Shown: positions 1 through 10,241, numbered from the stretch's first letter. The stretch is 64,000 nucleotides of DNA from Pseudobutyrivibrio xylanivorans (GCF_010906925.1 NZ_VTVE01000001.1:372001-436000), one strand, 5' to 3'. Notes: a model not told the origin generated them from the sequence alone. Numbers and translations are program-made.

Positions 1-2168
1 ACCACCCAAATACTGACATTTCTATGATTGAGAAGGCTTATCAGATTGCGTCCAAGGCCCATGAGGGACAGATGCGCAAGTCCGGTGAGCCTTATATTAT
101 ACATCCACTTTGCGTAGCTATTATTTTGGCTGACTTGGAGCTTGATAAAGAGACTATTGTAGCAGGTATCCTTCATGACGTGGTAGAGGACACAATCCTC
201 AGCAAGGAGGAGATTGCTGAAGAGTTTTCCGAGGAAGTTGCAGAGCTTGTAGATGGAGTCACCAAATTAGGCCAGTTGAGCTACGATGCCGACAAGGTAG
301 AAATCCAGGCAGAGAATCTTCGTAAGATGTTTCTTGCCATGGCCCGTGATATTAGAGTTATCCTTATTAAGCTTGCAGATAGACTTCACAACATGCGTAC
401 ACTCAAGTACATGAAGCCTGAGAAGCAAAAGGAAAAGGCCAGAGAGACTATGGAGATATATGCTCCTTTGGCTCAGAGACTTGGTATCAGCAAGGTAAAA
501 ATAGAGCTGGATGACTTATCTCTTAAGTATTTAGAGCCAGAGGCATATTATGACCTTGTTGAAAAGATAGCCCTTAGAAGAAATCAGCGTACTGAGTACA
601 TTAATTCACTGGTAGATGATGTTGCTAAGCACATCAAAGAAGCTGATATTCAGGCTGATGTATATGGCCGAGCTAAGCATTTCTTTAGTATCTATAAGAA
701 GATGGTGAATCAGAACAAGACCATCGATCAGATATATGACTTATTTGCAGTACGTATCATAGTTGATTCTATCAAGGACTGTTATGCAGCTCTTGGCGTT
801 ATACATGAGATGTACACCCCAATTCCAGGCCGTTTTAAGGACTACATTGCTATGCCAAAGCCTAATATGTATCAGTCTTTGCATACTACAGTCATCGGAC
901 CTAATGGAGCACCATTTGAGATTCAGATTCGTACATACGAGATGCACCGCACTAGCGAATACGGTATCGCTGCTCACTGGAAATACAAGGAGAGCGGTGA
1001 GGGTTCATCAGTTGTAGGCGAAGAGGAGAAGCTTTCATGGCTTAGAGAGATTCTTGAGTGGCAGCAGGAGATTTCCGACAATAAGGAATTCTCGTCTTTA
1101 TTAAAATCAGATTTAAATTTATTCTCAGATACAGTATTCTGTTTTACTCCTAGTGGAGATGTTAAGAATTTGCCTAACGGCTCTACACCTATCGATTTTG
1201 CCTACGCTATTCACTCGGCAGTAGGTAATAGGATGATTGGTGCCAAGGTCAATGGCAAGCTGGTTCCAATAGACTATGAGATTCAAAATGGTGACAGAAT
1301 TGAGATTGTCACATCTCAGAATACTAATGGACCTAGCCGTGACTGGCTCAATATTGTTAAGTCTTCTCAGGCTAAGAATAAGATTAACCAGTGGTTTAGA
1401 ACTCAATCCAAGGACGAGAATATTGCAAAAGGTAAGGAACTTCTTATCAATTCTGCTAAGCAAAAGGGCTTTGATTTAGGTGATCTTAATAAGCCAAAGT
1501 ATCAGGAGCTTATTAAGAATAAATTTGGATTCCATAGCTGGGAGGATACACTTGCAGCTATTGGTCAGGGAGCCATCAAAGAAGGTAATGTTATTAACCG
1601 CATGCATGCTGCATGGGAGAAGGATCATCCTGTTAAGGTTACAGATGAAGAGGTTCTTGCCGAGCATTCTGGAACTGGAGAGAAGATTCGTCCTAAGTCT
1701 AAAAATGGCATTACTGTCAGCGGACTTTACGATGTATCTGTTCGTTTCTCTAAGTGTTGTAATCCAGTGCCAGGTGATGAGATTGTTGGCTTTGTCACAA
1801 GAGGACGTGGTGTTTCCATCCATCGTACCGATTGTATCAATATGATTAATCTTCCTGATTTTGAAAAGGAGCGTCTCATTGAGGCCGAGTGGGCTCAGGA
1901 TGCTGAAGATGATGGACAAAAGGGCGGAGTTTACCTTACAGAGATTAATATTTATGGAAACAATCGTACAGGACTTCTTGTTGATATTACCCGTATATTT
2001 ACAGAGAGAGAAATCGATATAGATTCAATTCACTCTAAGACTAGCAAGCAGGGTGTGGCTACTATCACCATAAAGTTTGGTACCCACAGCAAGGAGCAGC
2101 TTAGAGCTCTTGTAGAGAAGATTAAGCAGGTTGAATCAATCATCGATGTTGAGAGAACTAGAGGATAA
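1..2168 (+). CDS. rel: Bifunctional (p)ppGpp synthetase/hydrolase, 5' end outside window
   Basis: Makes and degrades the alarmone (p)ppGpp in the cytoplasm. The reading frame is open from base 3, and the first ATG in view (base 24) is preceded in frame by HPNTDIS, which belongs to the family sequence, so the true start lies upstream. Counting from base 24: the HD hydrolase domain with HDVVED at 51-56; the synthetase domain with the GRFKDYIAMPKPN loop and EIQIRT; a TGS domain beginning DTVFCFTPSGDV; the conserved cysteine segment KCCNPVPGD with IHRTDC; and a C-terminal ACT domain. Both catalytic halves look intact. The next gene begins one base after the stop, so the two are probably one transcript. 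The family assignment is very secure; only the N-terminus is missing. Confidence 0.96.
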   Translation, partial: HPNTDISMIEKAYQIASKAHEGQMRKSGEPYIIHPLCVAIILADLELDKETIVAGILHDVVEDTILSKEEIAEEFSEEVAELVDGVTKLGQLSYDADKVEIQAENLRKMFLAMARDIRVILIKLADRLHNMRTLKYMKPEKQKEKARETMEIYAPLAQRLGISKVKIELDDLSLKYLEPEAYYDLVEKIALRRNQRTEYINSLVDDVAKHIKEADIQADVYGRAKHFFSIYKKMVNQNKTIDQIYDLFAVRIIVDSIKDCYAALGVIHEMYTPIPGRFKDYIAMPKPNMYQSLHTTVIGPNGAPFEIQIRTYEMHRTSEYGIAAHWKYKESGEGSSVVGEEEKLSWLREILEWQQEISDNKEFSSLLKSDLNLFSDTVFCFTPSGDVKNLPNGSTPIDFAYAIHSAVGNRMIGAKVNGKLVPIDYEIQNGDRIEIVTSQNTNGPSRDWLNIVKSSQAKNKINQWFRTQSKDENIAKGKELLINSAKQKGFDLGDLNKPKYQELIKNKFGFHSWEDTLAAIGQGAIKEGNVINRMHAAWEKDHPVKVTDEEVLAEHSGTGEKIRPKSKNGITVSGLYDVSVRFSKCCNPVPGDEIVGFVTRGRGVSIHRTDCINMINLPDFEKERLIEAEWAQDAEDDGQKGGVYLTEINIYGNNRTGLLVDITRIFTEREIDIDSIHSKTSKQGVATITIKFGTHSKEQLRALVEKIKQVESIIDVERTRG

Positions 2169-2169
2169 A

Positions 2170-2793
2170 ATGAAAGTTGCACATGTACTTCTTCCTGTTT
2201 GCGCAATGAATTGTTATTTGGCAATCAATGATGCGACAGGAGAATCAATTATTGTTGATCCAGGCTCTTCCCCAGAGCGAATAAAAAAAGCTGTTGAGGC
2301 ATCTGGTGCTAGACCGGTTGCTATCATTCTTACCCATGGTCATTTTGATCATGTGGGAGCGGCAGAGGAGATTGCAGGAGAATATGGTATCAAGGTATAC
2401 GCATACGAGGGAGAGCGAGAGACTCTTGAGAATCCTTCAGTGAATTTGTCCGCAGATATGATTTTCAAGCCAAAGGCTTATCATGTAGATGTATATCTTA
2501 AGGATGAGCAGGAGGTAGAGCTTGCAGGACTTAAGTTTAAGTGCCTTGCTACACCAGGACATACGCCTGGGGGATGCTGCTTCTACTTTGCTGATGCAGG
2601 TCTTGTATTTACAGGAGATACACTTTTCTGTGGTTCTGTTGGACGTACAGATTTCCCTGGCGGTTCTATGGCCCAGCTTGTTGATAGTATAAAAAATAAG
2701 CTTATGGTACTACCTGATGATACAATCTGCTATCCAGGTCATGAGAGCGCCACTACCATTGGAGATGAAAAAATATATAATCCATATCTGTAG
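2170..2793 (+). CDS. Metallo-beta-lactamase-fold hydrolase (glyoxalase II-like)
   Basis: A 207-residue protein of the metallo-beta-lactamase fold, of the small glyoxalase II-like group that hydrolyses thioesters such as lactoylglutathione analogues. Visible metal ligands are THGHFDH near residue 53, the H of TPGHTPGG, the D of FTGDTLF and the H of CYPGHES. An in-frame ATG 13 codons upstream lies inside the rel gene; I chose 2170 because MKVAHVL is the usual family beginning and a GAGG stands 5 bases before it. It sits between rel and hemZ, an order common in Clostridia, which suggests co-transcription but says little about the substrate. The physiological substrate cannot be read from the sequence. 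Confidence 0.9.
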   Translation: MKVAHVLLPVCAMNCYLAINDATGESIIVDPGSSPERIKKAVEASGARPVAIILTHGHFDHVGAAEEIAGEYGIKVYAYEGERETLENPSVNLSADMIFKPKAYHVDVYLKDEQEVELAGLKFKCLATPGHTPGGCCFYFADAGLVFTGDTLFCGSVGRTDFPGGSMAQLVDSIKNKLMVLPDDTICYPGHESATTIGDEKIYNPYL

Positions 2794-2926
2794 AAAATGC
2801 TATAATCCGTTACACTATTAAGCTTTTGTAATACTCTGCTTGGCAAGAAAGCTTTGCATGAGTATCACAAAGAAATTGGTAGCTGCGGATTATATTTTTT
2901 GCAAGAAATTAAATAAGGAATTAATT

Positions 2927-4366
2927 ATGATTTATATCAAGTTAAACGAAGACAATTTTGAATATGACATATATTCTCTGGTTAAGGCCTTCTATCCTAA
3001 GGAGGATGTGAGGATTGGCACAGATGAGGCTCCTGTTGATGAGGATGTAAGCTTCACTATGGATGTTAAATACGCAGACCATGTGCTTACCCTTGATGGG
3101 AAAGAAGTGGAGATAGACTATTCCAATCGACCTGATACCAAGAATCGCCTGAAGCTTGCTATATATAAGAGCCTCAGTGAGCGTACTGGCAAGACTCTAC
3201 CTTGGGGAACTCTTACGGGAATTCGTCCTACTAAAATTTCTCTTGGAATGATTGAGGAGGGGGCTAGTGATGATGAGATTACTTCATACATGAAGGATAC
3301 TTATCTTACCTCACAGGAGAAGATTGATCTGAGTCTTGAGGTTTCCCACAAGGAACATGAGCTTCTTTCAAAAATTGATTATGACAATGGATATTCAGTA
3401 TATATAGGAATTCCATTTTGTCCTAGCACATGTCTTTACTGTTCATTCACTTCATATCCAATAGGACTTTGGATGAAAAAGCTTGATGATTATATTGATG
3501 CCCTAGAAAAAGAGATGGCATTTACAGCTGAGGCTTGCAAGGGTAAAAGTTTAACCACGATTTACATTGGAGGCGGGACACCTACTTCACTAGATGCAGA
3601 GCATTTAGAGAGATTACTATCTCTCATAGATAAATACTTTGATACAAAGTCTTTGCTGGAATATACAATAGAGGCGGGACGCCCTGATTCCATCACCTAT
3701 GAGAAGCTTCAGGTGATGAAGAATCACCCGGTATCTAGAATTTCCATTAACCCACAGACTATGAATCAAAAGACTCTAGACTTAATAGGTCGATTCCACA
3801 AGGTGGAGGACATTCATAGAGTTTATGGTTGGGCCAAGGAACTTGGATTTGAAAATATAAATATGGATTTAATTTTAGGATTACCTGGCGAGACTATTGA
3901 GGATGTTCAGTATACATTGTCTGAGGTAGAAAAACTTAGTCCAGATAATCTGACAGTTCATTCCCTTGCGCTTAAGCATTCAGCTAGGCTCAACTACGAC
4001 AAGGAAGCCTACGAGGATTACCTCGTAGAGAACTCTCAAAAGCATATGGATATATGCCTTGAGGCAGCTAGACGGATGGATATGGAACCATACTATCTAT
4101 ACCGTCAAAAGAACATGGCTGCCAATCTGGAAAACATCGGATATGCTAAGGAAGGAAAAGAAGGCCTTTATAATATCTTGATAATGGAAGAAAAACAAAC
4201 TATAATGGCTCTTGGTTGCGGCACGGCCTGCAAGTTTGTTACAGACCATGGCAAGACAGTTACAAGATGTGAAAATGTCAAGGACGTTCAGCTATATATG
4301 GACAGAATTGATGAGATGATAGAAAGAAAAAGAGAAAGACTTAGAGAGGATTTGAAATGGCTTTAA
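2927..4366 (+). CDS. hemZ: Radical SAM coproporphyrinogen dehydrogenase-like protein HemZ
   Basis: A 479-residue radical SAM protein of the HemZ/HemN group, expected to act in oxygen-independent oxidation of coproporphyrinogen III or a related haem reaction. The iron-sulfur motif is IPFCPSTCLYCSF (CX3CX2C) near residue 166, followed by the SAM-binding IGGGTPTSL. An N-terminal domain of about 150 residues precedes the radical SAM core, as in Bacillus HemZ. The ATG at 2927 has AAGGAA 6 bases upstream; the ATG at 2840 would add 29 residues without homology-like character. The last codons overlap the hisS start by 10 bases, indicating translational coupling. Whether this organism makes haem cannot be told from the window, and HemZ homologues may serve other purposes in anaerobes. 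Confidence 0.88.
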   Translation: MIYIKLNEDNFEYDIYSLVKAFYPKEDVRIGTDEAPVDEDVSFTMDVKYADHVLTLDGKEVEIDYSNRPDTKNRLKLAIYKSLSERTGKTLPWGTLTGIRPTKISLGMIEEGASDDEITSYMKDTYLTSQEKIDLSLEVSHKEHELLSKIDYDNGYSVYIGIPFCPSTCLYCSFTSYPIGLWMKKLDDYIDALEKEMAFTAEACKGKSLTTIYIGGGTPTSLDAEHLERLLSLIDKYFDTKSLLEYTIEAGRPDSITYEKLQVMKNHPVSRISINPQTMNQKTLDLIGRFHKVEDIHRVYGWAKELGFENINMDLILGLPGETIEDVQYTLSEVEKLSPDNLTVHSLALKHSARLNYDKEAYEDYLVENSQKHMDICLEAARRMDMEPYYLYRQKNMAANLENIGYAKEGKEGLYNILIMEEKQTIMALGCGTACKFVTDHGKTVTRCENVKDVQLYMDRIDEMIERKRERLREDLKWL

Positions 4367-5616
4367 ACAAGAAACCAGTTAACGGAATGAAGGATATTCT
4401 CCCTTATGAGATGGAGGTTCGCGATTACGTAACTTCTATAATTAAGGATACATATCGTTCTTTTGGATTTACACCAATTGAGACACCAGCTATGGAGTCA
4501 ATTGGCAATTTATCAAACAAGCAGGGTGGAGAAAATGAAAAGCTTATCTTCAAGGTAATGAAGAGAGGCGAGAAGCTCAACATTGCTGAGGCTACTACAG
4601 AGGAGCAGGTTGTTGACTTTGGTATGAGATATGACCTTACAGTTCCACTTTGTAGATTCTATTCTAACCATGCTAATGAGCTTACATCTCCATTTAAGGC
4701 TCTTCAGATTGGTTCCGTATGGAGAGCTGACAGACCACAGCGTGGCCGTTATCGTCAGTTTACTCAGTGCGATATCGATATTCTTGGTGAGCCTAGTAAT
4801 TTGGCAGAGATTGAGCTTATTCTTGCTACAACAACTACTCTTGGTCGTATCGGTTTCAAGAACTTTGAGATTCGTATAAATGAGCGCCGTATTCTCAAGG
4901 CTATGGCAGCTTACGCTGGCTTTTCTGAGGAGGATTATGATTCTATCTTCATTACTCTTGATAAGATGGATAAAATCGGTCTCGATGGAGTTTCAGCAGA
5001 GCTTCTTGAGGCAGGCTACTCTAAAGAGTCTATCGACAAGTACGTAGGCCTCTTTGCAGCACTTGAGGGTGTTAAGGATGTGGCAGCAGGCATGGAAGTT
5101 CTCCTTGATAAGCTTGGTGAGTTCCTTGATACAGAGGTCGCAGATTGGATGCGTGAGATTGCTACAGCAGTTAACGCTACAAAGGAAGCACAGTTTGAGC
5201 TTGTATTTGATCCTACACTTGTACGTGGTATGAGCTATTATACAGGTACTATTTTTGAGATTGCTATTCCAGAGTTTGGAGGAAGCTGTGGTGGCGGCGG
5301 ACGCTACGACAAGATGATTGGCAATTTCACAGGCCAGAATACTCCAGCATGTGGTTTCTCAATCGGATTTGAGCGTATTATCCTTCTTCTTATGGAGCAG
5401 GGATTTAAGGTGCCAGGTGCTAATAAAAAGGTGGCTTACCTTGTAGAAAAGGGCTATCCAGCTGAGAAGCTTGCAGAGGTTATGGCTCAGGCCAAGGCTG
5501 CAAGAGAGCAGGGGCAGACAGTTCTTGTTGTTCGTATGAACAAGAACAAGAAGTTCCAGAAGGAACAGCTTACAAACGAAGGTTACGAAGAGTTTGTTGA
5601 GTTCTTCAATAGATAA
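4357..5616 (+). CDS. hisS: Histidyl-tRNA synthetase
   Basis: Charges tRNA-His with histidine in the cytoplasm. The 419 residues match the usual length of class II HisRS. Motif 2 is seen in VWRADRPQRGRYRQF with the following TQCDID; the histidine-specific motifs LVRGMSYYTGTIFE and GGGGRYDKM are present; motif 3 is GFSIGFERI. The C-terminal anticodon-binding domain ends in FVEFFNR. The start overlaps the end of hemZ by 10 bases. A clear intrinsic terminator follows 22 bases after the stop, so this is the last gene of the rel-hemZ-hisS transcript. Confidence 0.97.
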   Translation: MALNKKPVNGMKDILPYEMEVRDYVTSIIKDTYRSFGFTPIETPAMESIGNLSNKQGGENEKLIFKVMKRGEKLNIAEATTEEQVVDFGMRYDLTVPLCRFYSNHANELTSPFKALQIGSVWRADRPQRGRYRQFTQCDIDILGEPSNLAEIELILATTTTLGRIGFKNFEIRINERRILKAMAAYAGFSEEDYDSIFITLDKMDKIGLDGVSAELLEAGYSKESIDKYVGLFAALEGVKDVAAGMEVLLDKLGEFLDTEVADWMREIATAVNATKEAQFELVFDPTLVRGMSYYTGTIFEIAIPEFGGSCGGGGRYDKMIGNFTGQNTPACGFSIGFERIILLLMEQGFKVPGANKKVAYLVEKGYPAEKLAEVMAQAKAAREQGQTVLVVRMNKNKKFQKEQLTNEGYEEFVEFFNR

Positions 5617-5637
5617 TTATATATGTATGAATATAAG

Positions 5638-5668
5638 GCAACTGTCAGGAATTGGGCAGTTGCTTTTT
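5638..5668 (+). terminator. Intrinsic terminator after hisS
   Basis: Stem GCAACTG (5638-5644) pairs with CAGTTGC (5657-5663), followed by TTTTTC. It closes the hisS transcription unit. Confidence 0.85.
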
Positions 5669-5788
5669 CATTATTTATTCACAGAATAGACCACATTTTA
5701 GTTTATAATGACGACAGTTGGTCTCGCTAGCTTTGTTGGGGTATATTGTTCGATCAATAGAAGGGAGATGATTAACGGAGGGTTTTTC

Positions 5789-7474
5789 ATGGAAAAGAAA
5801 AGCAAAGCGATGTCCCTTAAAGTCATGTTGATCGGTTTGGTTATACTAGCATTATTACTAGTTGGTTTTGCTGCAACACTTGTTGGTGTTATTAACCTAA
5901 GGCGTGGTATGGAGGACGAGGTTGAAACAGGTGTGGCTGCAGCTTGTAAATCTTATGCAATGGTATTGCAGTACACAAGAGACGATGATGTATCAGAAAC
6001 TAGCACACTAGAAGAGGATATGTATAGTCAGACAGGTTATGATTATACATATTTTGTAGGAGATACTAGAGAACGTTCTAGTATTGATGGAGTAGTAGGA
6101 ACAAAGGCTTCAGACGCAGTTATCGAGGCTGTATTAAAGAATAAGCAGAGTTATTCAGCGTCTAACGTAGTTATTAATGGTGAAAAATTCTACGTGGCTT
6201 ATGAACCTTTGATAGATGAAAATACAGGTGAGGTTTATGGTATGGCTTTTGTAGGCCAGCCAAAGATTCTTATCTCAAATTATATAAATGATAGAATAAA
6301 ATGGATGATTACTTTGGCTGGAGGGATTATCATTGCATTTACTATTTTGATGATGATATATGTAATGCAGATAGTTAAAGCCATAGATGAAAATGTTAAG
6401 GCAGTTCGCCAGATGGCTACAGGAGATTTGGCTATCAAACTAACGGATAAGGTTAAAAACCGTAAGGATGAACTGGGAGAAATGTCATCGGCCCTATTTG
6501 ATATGGCGGGCAAAATAAGAAGCGTAATCGGAAATGCAAGGGTGTCCTCAGATGAAGTGGATAATTCCGCAGAGTACTTATACACAACGGTACAAAGTAT
6601 CACTGAAACAGCGGACAATGTAACAACTGCAGTTGCACAGGTTGCAACAGGAGCATCAAGCCAGGCTGAGTCTTTGCAGTCTGCTGTGGAGAGTGTAAAT
6701 GATATTAATACAGCTATAGAGCTTATTACTGACAATACTAAGCAGATGCAGGGTCTTGCAGATTCTATGCAGGAAAATTCTAAGGCGAGTCAGGACAAGC
6801 TGTCAGAGCTTAGGGCATCTACAAGAGAAAGTATTACAGCTATTGATGGTATAGTTGAGCTGATTGGAAATACTAACTCAGCGGTTACTACTATCAGTGA
6901 AGCTGTTAAAATAATTGATGCAATTGCAGCTCAGACTAATCTGCTTTCATTAAATGCCAGCATTGAGGCGGCAAGAGCGGGTGAGGCTGGCAAGGGATTT
7001 GCTGTTGTTGCAGATGAGATAAGACAGCTTGCAGACCAGTCTGCAGAGGCTGCTGGAAATATTCAAGAGGCTATGAAGGGACTGGCATCCGATTCCACAA
7101 AGACAATGGAAGAGGCTGGCAATGTTCAGGAGACAATTAGCAAACAGCGTTCTACAATCCATAGGACTATTGAGCAGGTAGATGCACTCATTGGAAATAT
7201 CAACGATTCAATTAGATTAACAAGAGAGATTGTAGAGAATGTAGATAAATCAGAAAAAGCAAGTCAGGTTATCTCTGATACAATTACAAATCTTTCATCT
7301 ATTTCTCAGGAAAATGCTGCAAGCTCCGAGGAGACAAGAGCTTCTATGCAAGAATTATCAGATACGATGGATGTGCTTTCTAACAAGGCTAATGGACTTA
7401 ATGAAATCGCTAAGGTACTTGATAATGAGATGGCATTTTTCCAATATCAGGAGCAGTTATTAGTACAAGGCTAA
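5789..7474 (+). CDS. Methyl-accepting chemotaxis protein with single Cache domain
   Basis: Membrane chemoreceptor that senses an extracellular ligand and controls CheA. It has 561 residues: an N-terminal transmembrane helix (about 10-35), an extracellular sCache-type domain ending near [13 protein letters not shown], a second helix (about 170-192, beginning [13 protein letters not shown]), a HAMP linker, and a long coiled-coil signalling domain with the conserved tip [20 protein letters not shown]. The start at 5789 is fixed by CGGAGGG at 5776-5782; an in-frame ATG at 5708 is not preceded by a ribosome-binding site. A TATAAT at 5704-5709 may be the -10 element, but no good -35 is seen. The gene is monocistronic, bounded by terminators. 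The ligand is unknown. Confidence 0.93.
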   Translation: MEKKSKAMSLKVMLIGLVILALLLVGFAATLVGVINLRRGMEDEVETGVAAACKSYAMVLQYTRDDDVSETSTLEEDMYSQTGYDYTYFVGDTRERSSIDGVVGTKASDAVIEAVLKNKQSYSASNVVINGEKFYVAYEPLIDENTGEVYGMAFVGQPKILISNYINDRIKWMITLAGGIIIAFTILMMIYVMQIVKAIDENVKAVRQMATGDLAIKLTDKVKNRKDELGEMSSALFDMAGKIRSVIGNARVSSDEVDNSAEYLYTTVQSITETADNVTTAVAQVATGASSQAESLQSAVESVNDINTAIELITDNTKQMQGLADSMQENSKASQDKLSELRASTRESITAIDGIVELIGNTNSAVTTISEAVKIIDAIAAQTNLLSLNASIEAARAGEAGKGFAVVADEIRQLADQSAEAAGNIQEAMKGLASDSTKTMEEAGNVQETISKQRSTIHRTIEQVDALIGNINDSIRLTREIVENVDKSEKASQVISDTITNLSSISQENAASSEETRASMQELSDTMDVLSNKANGLNEIAKVLDNEMAFFQYQEQLLVQG

Positions 7475-7518
7475 TGCCTGGGCTTAACTAATAAGAAGTA
7501 GGTTCAAAGGGTATAAAT

Positions 7519-7553
7519 AAAAGCGCTAGAGATTAATTTCTCTGGCGCTTTTA
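7519..7553. terminator. Bidirectional intrinsic terminator
   Basis: AAAAGCGCTAGAGA pairs with TCTCTGGCGCTTTT around the loop TTAATT (14 pairs, one G-T). It has A and T runs on both sides and lies between convergent genes, so it can serve both the chemoreceptor and the flavin reductase. Confidence 0.85.
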
Positions 7554-7572
7554 TTGTAGCTTAATAAAATAT

Positions 7573-8097
7573 TTACCTTGCTCTGATATCAAGGATTTCT
7601 CCAATATACATGGTGTGGAAATCATCCATGTGCCGTTCAGTATATTGCTCATCTAGAATCTTTGGGTCAACGATAGTGTTTTCTGTCATTGGCACAGCGG
7701 CAATCTTTCTGCAAAGGATGATGAAGTTGGCGCCGTCAATATATGGAGCGTTCATGGCGTGCTCAATTTCTACTTTGCACTGGGCTAACTTGTCCTCGTT
7801 TCGACCGCTGAGTTGATCTAAAACTTTCATAAGCTGAACATTGCTTTTTTCGGACATATCAAAGAAGCAGGCAGAGAAATATTCACTGTCATCTATCAGC
7901 TGCTTGGTGTAGCGGGTGTTGCGCAAGAATGCGTATACAACATTTTTACCCCAAATGTGACCAACCCCTCCGTTGTGAGAAGAGGTTGCGTTTACTTTGC
8001 CGTTTGCTTCTGCAACAATAGCTATACCTTCTTCGGCCAGTTTCTTGATAGGGTTCCACTCTAGCATATCGATTGGATAAGGTTGAAATGTGTGCAT
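7573..8097 (-). CDS. Flavin reductase-like (FMN-binding split-barrel) protein
   Basis: A 174-residue protein of the flavin reductase/flavoredoxin family, which bind FMN in a split beta-barrel and either reduce flavin or transfer electrons. The N-terminal half shows the family pattern of a barrel entry strand, an NATSSHNGGVGHIWGKN loop and FLRNTRYTKQLID, followed by an EYFSACFF strand. The family match is by overall pattern, without a single diagnostic catalytic residue. AGGAGAGAT stands just upstream of the ATG. It lies 15 bases after the EAL gene on the same strand and is likely co-transcribed with it, ending at the shared terminator. The redox partner is not evident. Confidence 0.8.
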   Translation of the reverse strand: MHTFQPYPIDMLEWNPIKKLAEEGIAIVAEANGKVNATSSHNGGVGHIWGKNVVYAFLRNTRYTKQLIDDSEYFSACFFDMSEKSNVQLMKVLDQLSGRNEDKLAQCKVEIEHAMNAPYIDGANFIILCRKIAAVPMTENTIVDPKILDEQYTERHMDDFHTMYIGEILDIRAR

Positions 8098-8112
8098 ATA
8101 ATCTCTCCTTTT

Positions 8113-10020
8113 CTATAGATTGTGCTGTTGAATGAATTTCAAAAATTCATGCTCAGGAAGTGGTCTTGAGAAATAGAATCCCTGGATGTAATCAACACCA
8201 AGTGTTTTCATTTCTTCAAGGGAATCTGAAGTCTCAATTCCTTCGGCTATGATTTTTATGCCCATTGAATGGGCCATTTCTATAACTGTTTTAACAATGG
8301 CTTTTGCCTTTGGATTAATGAAATATTCGTCGGTTAGGTGCTTATCTAGCTTAACAATGACAACTGGCATATCGATGATGTAGTTAAGATTAGAGGAGCC
8401 GGAGCCAAAATCATCAAGAGAAAATGATAAACCTTCTTCCTCAAGCTTTTTCATATTTGCAAAGAGATTCTCCTGACTGTGGATGGAGTTGGTCTCTGTT
8501 ATTTCTAAATTAATGAATTCCGCTGAAATGTTGTATTCTTTAAGCATTTCTAAAAATCTGTTGACGAAAAGAGGATTTTCCCCCTGTTTCACTGAAAGGT
8601 TAAGCTCTACATGTTCTACGCCAAGTCTATCTATGTGATAGGATTTTAAAAATGAGAGAGCCTTTCTGTAGATTGTATCTGAAAGAGGAATGATTCTACC
8701 TGATGCTTCAACAATAGGAATGAACTCATCAGGATAAATCAAGGAGTCGTCCCCTAGCCGGATACGAACCAATGCTTCTGCGGTTGTATATTTGTTTTTG
8801 GCTATATCGAAAATAGGTTGGTAATGAACCTCTATTCGATCATTTTCCATGGCTTCCACAACCATTTTTTCAACAGCCTTGCTATGTCTTACAGTTGCCA
8901 TGATTTCATCATTTACAATGACTTCATTTCCAGTAAGCTTGTTCCTATCGTTTGGAATAAAGCCGGTGAGAAGAAGTATCAGTTCATCAGCATTGCTTGA
9001 GATATTTGAGTCTGGAACAATGGTATAAAAAGGACTCAAAAGTGTGATGGCATTGCTGACATCAGGATTGTCCTGAATAGATTGAAAATATGTGTTGATT
9101 CTAAATTTGGTGCTCTCAACAAAATCCATATTTTCAAAAACTAATACGAAGTATCCTTCTGCAGTATCGAAAATTTTTGCTGTATCAACTGTAAAGAGAA
9201 ATTCTGAAAGCTTTGAAATAGTGGTGCGAAGCAGCTTGTTTTCATTGGCTGAATCTGCCACCGTTCTAAAGGAAATCATCATAACAGAAAAGCCTTTTCT
9301 GGATTGATAAAGGTAATCAAAATAATCTCGGATAACAGCTGAGCTAAAGTGTCCGGTACGTCTAGAAAGAGAACTTTGGGGATTCTCCAACTCAAAATAC
9401 ATTATAAGTGCGCCTATACAGCTGGCGTAGCTTACAATAAGAACTTTTGGATCCAAAAACTGGATAATAGCAGAAACGCTCCAGATGGCCATCCAAATTA
9501 AAAGCATGTTGCTCTTTTTTTGCTTGATATGATGCCTTAGTACTACTGTGGAAATGCCAGTTGTAAAAATATAAAAAGATACAAATATATAGGTAGCGAT
9601 GGTAGCTGGGCCATAGGAATAGAGCTTGACTCCGTCGTAGTAAATTTGGATAGGAAGATACATGGTGATAATCATTCCAATTACACACACTACCTGATAG
9701 AGAGTGCCCAGCATTTTCTCGTGCTTGCTTCCATAGTATTCAAATACATCTGCAGTGGTGTAAAAGAGGACGCTAAATGAAACTACCTGTAAGGATAGAA
9801 GATATAGCTTACATATTAAATACACCAATGTATCGCTGAATCGATTTGAATGTACAATAAAATAGCAGGATGCAATATCTAAAAGGACACATCCTAAAAT
9901 TGAATATATAGTTGTCCGAAAATGACGCTCGGAACTAAGACCCATGGTGGGCTGGCGTCTATAAAAAAAGAGGATAGTGGCCATTATGGCCAATCCGCAT
10001 AATTGAGTGTAAATATTCAT
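8113..10020 (-). CDS. Membrane-anchored EAL-domain c-di-GMP phosphodiesterase
   Basis: A 635-residue membrane protein predicted to hydrolyse cyclic di-GMP. The N-terminal 210 or so residues hold about seven hydrophobic segments (for instance LAIMATILFFY, TLVYLICKLYLLSL, TYIFVSFYIF). A GGDEF-like region without the GGDEF signature follows, then an EAL domain from about residue 395. Catalytic features are present: EALVRI near 415, LNLSVKQ, ITETNS, SLDDFGSG, the lysine in VIVKLDKHL, AEGIET and QGFYFSRP. The phosphodiesterase half therefore looks active and the cyclase half inactive. It is divergent from ilvE, with an extended -10 promoter close upstream. The sensor signal is unknown. Confidence 0.9.
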   Translation of the reverse strand: MNIYTQLCGLAIMATILFFYRRQPTMGLSSERHFRTTIYSILGCVLLDIASCYFIVHSNRFSDTLVYLICKLYLLSLQVVSFSVLFYTTADVFEYYGSKHEKMLGTLYQVVCVIGMIITMYLPIQIYYDGVKLYSYGPATIATYIFVSFYIFTTGISTVVLRHHIKQKKSNMLLIWMAIWSVSAIIQFLDPKVLIVSYASCIGALIMYFELENPQSSLSRRTGHFSSAVIRDYFDYLYQSRKGFSVMMISFRTVADSANENKLLRTTISKLSEFLFTVDTAKIFDTAEGYFVLVFENMDFVESTKFRINTYFQSIQDNPDVSNAITLLSPFYTIVPDSNISSNADELILLLTGFIPNDRNKLTGNEVIVNDEIMATVRHSKAVEKMVVEAMENDRIEVHYQPIFDIAKNKYTTAEALVRIRLGDDSLIYPDEFIPIVEASGRIIPLSDTIYRKALSFLKSYHIDRLGVEHVELNLSVKQGENPLFVNRFLEMLKEYNISAEFINLEITETNSIHSQENLFANMKKLEEEGLSFSLDDFGSGSSNLNYIIDMPVVIVKLDKHLTDEYFINPKAKAIVKTVIEMAHSMGIKIIAEGIETSDSLEEMKTLGVDYIQGFYFSRPLPEHEFLKFIQQHNL

Positions 10021-10051
10021 AATATCGCCTTCATTTCGTGTAGTTATCTGA

Positions 10052-10060
10052 ATTATACCA
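10052..10060 (-). promoter_or_regulatory. Extended -10 promoter for the EAL gene
   Basis: On the minus strand this reads TGGTATAAT, an extended -10 element about 32 bases before the EAL start codon. No good -35 is seen at the normal distance, as is usual for extended -10 promoters. Confidence 0.55.
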
Positions 10061-10155
10061 TTTAAAAATCTTTATAGTATATTCAATAGAAAGAGTTCAC
10101 AAAATATTACCAAAGAGGACACAAAAATCCGGTTTCCATTCGTTAATAATTTAGC

Positions 10156-10195
10156 ACACTAAAGTGTTGACGTGAGGGAAGAAAAGATGGATAAT
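10156..10195 (+). promoter_or_regulatory. Sigma-A promoter for ilvE with overlapping dyad
   Basis: TTGACG (10167-10172) and GATAAT (10190-10195) are 17 bases apart, 46 bases before the ilvE start. A perfect inverted repeat ACACTAAAGTGT (10156-10167) touches the -35 and could be a repressor site; no regulator is identified. Confidence 0.6.
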
Positions 10196-10241
10196 GAAAA
10201 AGATTATTAACAAAATGTTTATGAGATGTTCGGAGGCTACT

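Noticed and set aside
1476-1919. 147-residue reverse ORF inside rel
   Set aside because: Opposite strand of a clear conserved gene with no start signals or domain.
2801-2806. TATAAT as a promoter for hemZ
   Set aside because: No -35 element at a suitable distance; the gene can be read from the upstream operon.
10186-10209. Short ORF MDNEKDY before ilvE as an attenuation leader
   Set aside because: It contains no branched-chain residues, overlaps the -10 of the promoter and no terminator follows.
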